From contig SPJS01000107.1 of the NCBI GenBank assembly GCA_006844705.1, positions 1 to 50,819 on the forward strand: a stretch of DNA of 50,819 nt, written 5' to 3'. Below the pieces are notes generated by a model that was given only the letters and a program-made list of their open reading frames with translations, made no database searches and was not told the DNA's origin. Both the position numbers and the translations under genes were made by a program. Source of the DNA: Methylococcaceae bacterium. GTDB lineage: Bacteria > Pseudomonadota > Gammaproteobacteria > Methylococcales > Methylomonadaceae. This document shows positions 44,935-50,819 of this stretch, in pieces. Numbering within the stretch: position 1 is the stretch's first letter; every line of letters begins with the position of its first letter.

Positions 44935-47900
44935 ACTAGGACTGGCATTCGATTTCTCATCAAGAGCTCTAACATATAAACTATAGAAACTGTTGATTTC
45001 AACAAACCGTTCCAGCACCTTCAGCTGCTCAAACAGCGGGAAATAGAATTCCTCGCGAATCGGGTCGATGTCAATAGCGTGCCGACATAGCGTTTCCAGC
45101 AATTCGTTTTTTTGCTGCTGTTGGCAGGCTTGTACGCCGTGGTAAAGCATTGCAAAATAATCTCGCTGGAGATCCTGGGCGTAAAGCTCGATGGACATCG
45201 GGTCTTTCTCGTGACAGTAAAAATCTCCGGGATAAAGCACGGGTAACTTCGCTGCTTGCTCAACTAATTCGGGTGATTCCAGCGCGTAGGCACTGATTTT
45301 TTCAAGGTGTACTCGCAGTGCTTTATTGTCAACCCAGCATTTTTCGTCGCTTAAGCACAGCCTTTTGTTTTGCTGAATAATATTATCCTTGCCGATAATT
45401 TTGCGTAGTCTTGCGACCACAGATTTGAGGTTGGTCTGCCCGTTATCCGTATCTATTCCCGGCCACAAACTCTCGATAACCTGTTGGTAGCTGAGTGCCT
45501 CTTCATGGATGGACAGCAATTTCAATAACAATAATGGTTTGTAATTTTCTTTCTTACCGCGCTGCCAGATGTCGCCTTCCAGAACAATAGCGGGTTCTCC
45601 CAGCCAATGAATTTTTACCGGCCAGGGCCAGCGAGGGTTAAGCATGGCATGATTATCCGGGGCAATATTTTGCTGCCTGATCAGGTTTTTCACCTTGTCA
45701 GGATAGATATTATGTTCTAGCGCCAGCGAATACAATGGCGCTAAAATCCAGTTAATCCGCCCAGGATAATCAATAATACCGCTGTCTTCAGCCACCGCCA
45801 GCGCATCGGATAAATGCTGGCAGCATTGATCCGGCCGGTTTTCTTCATAGTGAAGATACGCCTGGATCAGATCCATCAAATAAGAGCCGAAATATCCTTT
45901 AAACGATTTCAGAACGCGGCAAAGTTCTGCAAAATATTTTTCAAAGTCTTTTTTATTACCTGCCGCAATGCAGGTGAAACACAATAAGATACCCAGACAC
46001 GCCTGTGCCACCGGCATACAGGCTTGCCGCGACAACATCATGCCCAGCTTGAGGTCATCAAGCGCGGATGGCAATTCCCGCCGACACAGTTTTTGCCAGC
46101 CGGAAAATTGATAATACTGCGCATAATCCAGTTTGCGGGTGACGCCTTCCGCCGGTTTTGCAAGCGCAATGTAGTGCGCTGCTTGTTCCAGTTGATTATC
46201 AAACAGATAAGTGAAGACAAACTGGCTATAGACAAAGTTTTGCATCGGCAGCACCTGAAATTGCTGCATAAGGACTTCCGCCTTACGGCAATGATTCAAC
46301 GCCAATTCTCTGTCTGCACCGATCCAGCCTACTTGCGCATTGAAGATGTGCCATATAATCAAGCTAACGGGCGTTGCCTGCGGATAGCTGTTAATGCCTC
46401 TGAGCATTGCCGACAGTTTTTTAACATAGCGCACTTCCCCACTAATCACCGTATGGGTGATTAACAATGCGCCGAGGGCAACTTGTTGATTGCCGTCCAC
46501 TGCTGGCAGTATAGTGAAACAACGATCAAGCAGTCCTTCAAAATCATGCGGGTGTCCGTAACGATGAATACAACTGCCGAATAGCGCGGTAAAAAATCGC
46601 GCTTCACTGTATTGATCGGCGAAATTGTGGTGCCCGTAATACGGGCGAACTTCATCAATCCATTGCGCTAACTCACTATAATCATCCAACACCATTAAGT
46701 ATGTGTCGATGATAAATGTCCAGCTTTGTAGTTGTTCGGCCAAATCGCCGTTTTGCCGGTGAAGTTGATAGGCCTGAATGAATTTCGCACGCGCCTGATG
46801 GGGATCGGCTGCCATCAGGCAATGTCCTTGCAGCGCAATCAACCCACCGCTATTTTCCACAATAGCCGATGGCACGCGCTGTAACCAGGCAGCAAGCAAG
46901 GCATGCTGCCCTTGCATCAATAAGGTTTGCGCGTACTGTGTCATCAGTTTTATTAAGGCTGTCCAATTGTGCTCAGCACAGTACAGTTCGGCCGCAGCCT
47001 CCAAGCTCCCTTCGGCAACCAGATGCGAGGCAATTTGACACTTCAGCTGGCGTGCCAGATCACTGTCATATTCCACTTCAAAACGGTTTCGTAAATATTC
47101 GGCAAACAATGGGTATAACGTTATCAACTCCGGCTGATCTCCTTGGGTAACAAAATGATGACGCTGGAGATAGCCTGCAAACAGGGTTTTCACCTGAGCG
47201 GGCGGCAAGTCCGCTATGTCTGCCAGCACGCCATAGGATACTTCTTGAAAATAAGCCGCCAACATTAACAAACGGCACATGACATGATCGCACTGAGCGC
47301 ATACTTCATTAGAAAAATAATTGTCCAGCACTGCCATATAATCAAGCTGTGCAGGCGTTTGCCGGGTAAATTCTTGCGCCAGCAAGCAGATACCGGCAAC
47401 CCAGCCGAGCGATTTCGCCTGGATTTGACGCGCGCTTTGCTCGCAATCGATCTTCTTTAAAAGTAATAATTGGCGTGTTTCATCCGCGTCAAACAGCATT
47501 TGCGATTCACTGACAACCGTCATCAACTGATTGACGAGCATCCGCCCATACGGAGCGGGCGGCGAGCAACGATCAAGAAAAATCAAATTGATCGTTATAT
47601 CGGGTTGTAGCAGGACATCGGCAAAAAATTGATGCGTGCGGGCGGTCTCATCAAGCACATGCACATTATCTAGCACCAGAATAAACGACTCACCGGTGTT
47701 GCAGTGGGATTTGAAATATCGAATCAGCTGATGAAATGAATCCGCTTCGCTCTCCGCTGCATCAACATTGAATTTTTGCGCAAGTTCGCTCAACAAGTGC
47801 CGGGGGTCATTATGCGCCGGCTCAAGACAAAGCCAGGCACAAGGATTCTGTTGATTTTCCAGATAGTCAGAAACACAAAGTGATTTACCGGCTCCGGGTG

Positions 47901-48054
47901 GCGCGGCAACCCAGACATGTCGCCCATCTAAGATGGCCTGCTTAATCGTGCCACAAACCATCTTGCGTTCAACATACTCGGGAGGAATATGTGGTTTTTG
48001 AAAAAAAGAACCAGCTCTCGTATTCTGTTGCTCTGAAAACGCCATCAATGTCAC
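44899..48054 (-). CDS. STAND-type transcriptional regulator: NTPase, helical repeats, winged helix and BTAD domain
   Basis: A 1051-residue MalT-like signal-transduction ATPase with a SARP-like output. Walker A is APPGAGKS (51-58) and Walker B FILVLDNVH. The helical arm follows, and then a long TPR-like region (about 330-800). Near the C-terminus an OmpR-type winged helix (KPLLLLKLLSIHEEALSYQQ, then VIESLWPG, TNLKSVVARLRKIIG) is followed by a bacterial transcriptional activator domain (about 945-1035, EEFYFPLFEQLK). In Streptomyces SARP proteins the DNA-binding part is N-terminal; here it is at the end. It should multimerise on an inducer and ATP and then bind direct repeats. The inducer is unknown. 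It is divergent from the two-component genes and upstream of a surface-protein gene. Confidence 0.83.
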   Translation of the reverse strand: MTLMAFSEQQNTRAGSFFQKPHIPPEYVERKMVCGTIKQAILDGRHVWVAAPPGAGKSLCVSDYLENQQNPCAWLCLEPAHNDPRHLLSELAQKFNVDAAESEADSFHQLIRYFKSHCNTGESFILVLDNVHVLDETARTHQFFADVLLQPDITINLIFLDRCSPPAPYGRMLVNQLMTVVSESQMLFDADETRQLLLLKKIDCEQSARQIQAKSLGWVAGICLLAQEFTRQTPAQLDYMAVLDNYFSNEVCAQCDHVMCRLLMLAAYFQEVSYGVLADIADLPPAQVKTLFAGYLQRHHFVTQGDQPELITLYPLFAEYLRNRFEVEYDSDLARQLKCQIASHLVAEGSLEAAAELYCAEHNWTALIKLMTQYAQTLLMQGQHALLAAWLQRVPSAIVENSGGLIALQGHCLMAADPHQARAKFIQAYQLHRQNGDLAEQLQSWTFIIDTYLMVLDDYSELAQWIDEVRPYYGHHNFADQYSEARFFTALFGSCIHRYGHPHDFEGLLDRCFTILPAVDGNQQVALGALLITHTVISGEVRYVKKLSAMLRGINSYPQATPVSLIIWHIFNAQVGWIGADRELALNHCRKAEVLMQQFQVLPMQNFVYSQFVFTYLFDNQLEQAAHYIALAKPAEGVTRKLDYAQYYQFSGWQKLCRRELPSALDDLKLGMMLSRQACMPVAQACLGILLCFTCIAAGNKKDFEKYFAELCRVLKSFKGYFGSYLMDLIQAYLHYEENRPDQCCQHLSDALAVAEDSGIIDYPGRINWILAPLYSLALEHNIYPDKVKNLIRQQNIAPDNHAMLNPRWPWPVKIHWLGEPAIVLEGDIWQRGKKENYKPLLLLKLLSIHEEALSYQQVIESLWPGIDTDNGQTNLKSVVARLRKIIGKDNIIQQNKRLCLSDEKCWVDNKALRVHLEKISAYALESPELVEQAAKLPVLYPGDFYCHEKDPMSIELYAQDLQRDYFAMLYHGVQACQQQQKNELLETLCRHAIDIDPIREEFYFPLFEQLKVLERFVEINSFYSLYVRALDEKSNASPSHELKDLIEKIF

Positions 48055-48120
48055 CCGCGTATCTTGCTTGTTTTTTTCGACTCGTTTCTCGTATATTACG
48101 TCACTACGTGAAAAAGTAGA

Positions 48121-48306
48121 ATGAGAACGATTGTAGTGCGGCGGTGTGTCGGAATAATGACAATGCTTTCCGAAAAGAATAGAACATTCATCATTAAGAA
48201 AGAAAACAAGCCGGTCCCTGGCTTGGAAGTAAACAAGTTCCTGTTGTCTGAACGCATCTCACAGTGTCATCATAGAAAACGAAACTTTCAAAAACCTTTC
48301 AAATGA
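48121..48306 (+). CDS. Possible small basic ORF coupled to the response regulator
   Basis: A 61-codon frame whose TGA overlaps the response-regulator ATG as ATGA. The regulator itself has no Shine-Dalgarno, so coupling would explain its translation. An internal ATG at codon 13 or 15 (MTMLSEKNRTFIIKKENK) has a GGA close upstream and would give about 49 residues. The product is basic, with no family recognised. It may only be a leader frame; codon use cannot settle it at this length. Confidence 0.35.
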   Translation: MRTIVVRRCVGIMTMLSEKNRTFIIKKENKPVPGLEVNKFLLSERISQCHHRKRNFQKPFK

Positions 48307-48977
48307 AAATTTTATTAGTTGAAGATGATGAAGTACTGGCCGATGGGTTAAGCCACACGCTCAACAAGGGTGGATTCAAGGTCAGTGTGGCCAATACCGG
48401 TGCCTATGCGGAGCAGTTATTAATAGCGGAAGGCTTTGAGCTGCTTATTCTGGATCTCGGCTTGCCGGACATGGATGGCCTGATACTGCTGAAAAAACTG
48501 CGCAGACAACAACTTTCTTTGCCTATTCTCATTCTGACCGCACGTGACAGCATGAACGAACGTATTGAGGGCATCAGCCAGGGTGCAGACGATTACATGA
48601 CCAAGCCATTTGAATTGAAAGAACTGGAAGCCCGAGTACAGGCGTTGATCCGCCGGTGTTATGGCGGATTTAACTCATCCATTAGCGTGGGGGATTTACG
48701 GCTGGATACCAGCAACGGACAGATCAAGGTCAATGACGAATTGCTCGCCATTTCAGCGCGGGAAATGGCCGTGCTGGAATTATTAATACTGCAGCACGGC
48801 AAGGTGGTCAGTAAGGATCGCATTGCCCAACAACTGTCTTCCAGTGGTGATATGCTGGCTGACAATGCAATTGAAGTTTACATTCACCGTATTCGTAAAC
48901 ATATTTCTCCCTACGGCGCATCAATCCGTACCATTCGAGGCTTGGGTTATCTATTGGAAGAAAAGCAGGATGACTAG
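48303..48977 (+). CDS. OmpR-family response regulator (TctD/QseB-like)
   Basis: A 224-residue regulator. The receiver has the acidic pair E7, D8 and D9 (MKILLVEDDE), phosphoacceptor D51 (LLILDLGLPDMDG), T79 and K101 region (LILTARDS, DYMTKPFELKEL). The winged helix covers about 125-220, with SAREMAVLELLILQHGKVVS and AIEVYIHRIRKHI as recognition helix, and TIRGLGYLL as the wing. It overlaps the sensor gene by eight bases, so the two form a coupled pair. Likely targets are its own operon or transport genes, not seen here. Confidence 0.95.
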   Translation: MKILLVEDDEVLADGLSHTLNKGGFKVSVANTGAYAEQLLIAEGFELLILDLGLPDMDGLILLKKLRRQQLSLPILILTARDSMNERIEGISQGADDYMTKPFELKELEARVQALIRRCYGGFNSSISVGDLRLDTSNGQIKVNDELLAISAREMAVLELLILQHGKVVSKDRIAQQLSSSGDMLADNAIEVYIHRIRKHISPYGASIRTIRGLGYLLEEKQDD

Positions 48978-50355
48978 GTTTAGCAGTTTAAAATCAACCA
49001 TTGTTCTGCGGCTGATCATTCCGGTTCTGCTGTTTATCATCATCATCGAATGTCTGTTTTCCTTTTTTGTCACCCGTCATTATATTAACGAATCGTATGA
49101 TCGCTGGCTGCTAAGCTCTGCGCGTTCTCTGGAACAGGAAATTAAAGTGAGCGAAGGCAAGGTGAGTGCGCGGCTGTCAGACTCTGCCCTTAAAATTTTC
49201 AAATGGGATGATGCCGGCACGACTTATTTTAATATCCAAACAGAAAATGGGGATATTCTGGTAGGCGATTTACCCGCGCGGGAATTTACGCCAGACCAGT
49301 CATCCAGCCAGGAGTTATTCCGCAATATTTATCTCAATGGTGAACACCTCAGAATGGTCTCGTTAAAAGCCTCAGGAGAGTTGCCCAGCATCGTTTATAT
49401 TAATGTCGCAGAAACCCTGAACCGACGACATGATAGTTTTATCAGTATTCTAGTCACCGATTTAGCGCCACAAATCTTGTTAACACTGGTTATCGGCGCA
49501 TTATTATACAAAGGGGTAAATCGTGGCCTGGCACCCTTAAACCGGCTGACGCGCAACATTGCCGATCGTTCACCGACCGATTTAAGCCCTTTGCCAGACG
49601 ACGATATTTACCAGGAAGTGATGGTACTCACAGATACCATCAACCACTTGTTCGCCAAACTGGATGACTCTATCAGCGCCCAACAACGCTTTATTTCCAA
49701 CGCCGCCCATCAATTACGCACACCGTTGGCCGGATTAAAATTGCAAGCCGAACGCGCCCAGCGTGAAAACAGCATTGATACGATGCGTCCCGCGCTGGCA
49801 CAAATTCAACAAAGCGCTGACCGCATCACTCACATGATTAACCAATTGCTCCTGCTTGCCCGTTCCGATCAAATCGAAGGCAGCCATGCTTTTCAACAGA
49901 TCGACTTGTTGACACTCTGCAAAGATATCTGCATGGAATGGGTGCCTAAAGCGCTGGAAAAAGATATTGCAATATGTTTTGAGGATAAGGCAGAGCAGTT
50001 TGAGGTCAATGGCGACCCCGTCCTGTTAACCGAACTGATCAGTAACCTGATCGACAACGCCATCAACTATGGCAATCCCCACGGAACCATTTTAGTGACC
50101 GTACAACACACCCCCTCACCCATGGTTATTATTGAAGATGACGGCCCGGGAATCAGCCCGCAGCAACTGGAAAAAGTATTTGAGCGTTTTTACCGCATCC
50201 CCGGCACCGCAGGCAAGGGATGCGGACTGGGATTGGCAATTGTGAAGGAAATTGCCGACCTGCATCGCATTGATTTACGCCTGGGTCAGTCTGGGCTGGG
50301 CGGGGTCAAGGCAGAATTACGCTGCCCTGTGGTCGTTAAAAATAACATCGTGTGA
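48970..50355 (+). CDS. Sensor histidine kinase (TctE/QseC-like)
   Basis: The start used is the ATG at 48970 (MTRFSSLKSTIVLRLI), eight bases inside the response-regulator frame; the longer frame upstream is a shadow. The 461 residues have two membrane helices (about 13-35 and 160-182) around a periplasmic sensor of about 125 residues, then a HAMP-like linker. The HisKA motif is FISNAAHQLRTPLAGLKLQA with H247. The ATPase motifs are NLIDNAINYG (N box), IEDDGPGI (G1) and GCGLGLAIVKEIA (G2). It has the size and layout of TctE/QseC sensors of organic acids or signals. The stimulus is unknown. Confidence 0.94.
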   Translation: MTRFSSLKSTIVLRLIIPVLLFIIIIECLFSFFVTRHYINESYDRWLLSSARSLEQEIKVSEGKVSARLSDSALKIFKWDDAGTTYFNIQTENGDILVGDLPAREFTPDQSSSQELFRNIYLNGEHLRMVSLKASGELPSIVYINVAETLNRRHDSFISILVTDLAPQILLTLVIGALLYKGVNRGLAPLNRLTRNIADRSPTDLSPLPDDDIYQEVMVLTDTINHLFAKLDDSISAQQRFISNAAHQLRTPLAGLKLQAERAQRENSIDTMRPALAQIQQSADRITHMINQLLLLARSDQIEGSHAFQQIDLLTLCKDICMEWVPKALEKDIAICFEDKAEQFEVNGDPVLLTELISNLIDNAINYGNPHGTILVTVQHTPSPMVIIEDDGPGISPQQLEKVFERFYRIPGTAGKGCGLGLAIVKEIADLHRIDLRLGQSGLGGVKAELRCPVVVKNNIV

Positions 50356-50554
50356 ACATGACATGTTTCCTTGATTCCCAGTTAGAACAACGCAAAAGGT
50401 ATTTGGGGCATATACCGGATTGCGGCGCGTAAACAAATAAACGAACTGCACTGTGACAACATCGTTTCCGACAATTCTGTCGCAATTAAAGGGTAGCGGC
50501 GCCCCCTTTAATTAATAACTAACAGTCCAGTAAATCAAGCGGACTAGGAACACG

Positions 50555-50617
50555 ACATAAAATAGGCGAAAAATAGGGCTAAAATAGGGGACATAAAATA
50601 GGACCATAAAATAGGGG
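50555..50617 (+). repeat. Five AAAATAGG iterations
   Basis: AAAATAGG occurs at 50559, 50570, 50581, 50595 and 50608, spaced 11, 11, 14 and 13 bases apart, mostly within ACATAAAATAGG or CATAAAATAGG units. The spacing near one helical turn makes a protein-binding array conceivable. The last copy runs straight into the REP-like hairpin. Confidence 0.75.
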
Positions 50618-50656
50618 ACAGACCACGATTAAGGAACAATAAACGTGGTCTGTCCC
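50615..50656. repeat. REP-like palindrome GGGACAGACCACG / CGTGGTCTGTCCC
   Basis: A perfect 13-bp inverted repeat with a 16-base loop. AAAATAGGGGACAGACCACG is the kind of sequence found beside REP-associated tyrosine transposases (RAYT) in many gammaproteobacteria. No RAYT gene is in the window. Confidence 0.7.
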
Positions 50657-50764
50657 GAATGGCACTTACTTAAGCCCTAACCCATTGAAAACAATAAAAA
50701 AGGCAGGGTTGATGATACACTGATTGCGACCAAACACACAGTAATCACCAAGAGACCTGCCTCA

Positions 50765-50819
50765 ATGTTCATTGATACCAAATTTTCACGCTGCCAACAA
50801 CAAAGAATTCAAAAACATG
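50765..50819 (+). mobile_element. 5' end of a probable transposase gene, cut by the window edge
   Basis: An ATG at 50765 opens a frame (MFIDTKFSRCQQQRIQKH) that runs to the end of the window. The flanking GGCAGG at about 50702 and CCTGCCT at about 50756, and the position after a REP-like repeat, suggest the left end of an insertion sequence. Too little is present to name a family, and the call is tentative. Confidence 0.4.

Larger units (their letters stand above)
50356..50764. other. Repeat-rich non-coding region after the sensor kinase
   Basis: No gene is visible. The region contains, in order: a 10-bp hairpin AATTAAAGGG/CCCTTTAATT (50484-50513) that may end the kinase transcript though it has no T-tract; the AAAATAGG iterations; a REP-like hairpin; and the apparent left end of an insertion sequence from about 50690. 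Confidence 0.6.

Noticed and set aside
48823..48969. Longer start for the sensor kinase
   Set aside because: It would overlap the response-regulator winged helix; the ATG at 48970 begins the normal basic n-region and first membrane helix.
50555..50656. CRISPR array
   Set aside because: The repeated unit is only eight to twelve bases with spacers of a few bases and no cas genes.

Overview
The window reads as chromosomal DNA of a mesophilic Gram-negative gammaproteobacterium. The cell-wall gene order mreBCD, mrdA, rodA, mltB, rlpA, dacA, ybeD, lipB, lipA is the gammaproteobacterial one. The genome has Gat-type tRNA-dependent amidation, an ABC-transporter O-antigen pathway, and surface proteins with VPLPA-type C-terminal sorting signals. 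I cannot name the genus from sequence alone; a methylotroph or sulfur-oxidiser-like marine or freshwater gammaproteobacterium would fit.

Layout. 1-0.6 kb: decayed DNA with an N-terminal scrap of an integron integrase. 0.6-13.1 kb (minus strand): one long elongasome and lipoate cluster, mreB-mreC-mreD-mrdA-rodA-mltB-rlpA-dacA-dat-ybeD, then a transposase/haem-protein chimera, lipB and lipA. Two insertions have modified it: an IS1595-type transposase remnant fused in frame to a DUF3365-like protein, and a 149-bp inverted-repeat element inside the lipoprotein signal of rlpA. mreC appears to start at AUU. 13.2-16.4 kb (plus): gatCAB. 16.4-21.5 kb: an accessory stretch with repeats, a LuxR-type regulator, a 158-bp palindromic MITE, a secreted metzincin-like protease with a dockerin-like tail, a VPLPA-CTERM protein and a 53-residue orphan ORF. 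21.5-22.3 kb: a YeeN-like YebC paralogue.

22.3-37.1 kb (minus): a tightly overlapping O-antigen operon. Wzm and Wzt export the polymer. The putative sugar methyltransferase, the two large two-part enzymes and the GT2 glycosyltransferases build or modify it. RfbF, RfbG, an RmlC-like epimerase, a TylC3/TcaB9-like C-methyltransferase and a reductase together predict a CDP-linked, C-methyl-branched 6-deoxyhexose. The island ends at a tRNA-Ser(GGA) gene, with a duplicated 5' tRNA fragment 145 bp away. 37.7-41.7 kb: uup, a CinA-like protein and an AEC permease (minus). 41.8-43.1 kb: pyrF and nth (plus). 43.3-48.1 kb (minus): a secreted protein with a C-terminal sorting-like tail and a 1051-residue STAND/wHTH/BTAD regulator whose stop codon lies in an 18-bp perfect palindrome. 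48.1-50.4 kb (plus): a small ORF translationally coupled to a TctD/TctE-like two-component system. 50.4-50.8 kb: AAAATAGG iterations, a REP-like hairpin and what looks like the 5' end of an insertion sequence cut by the window edge.
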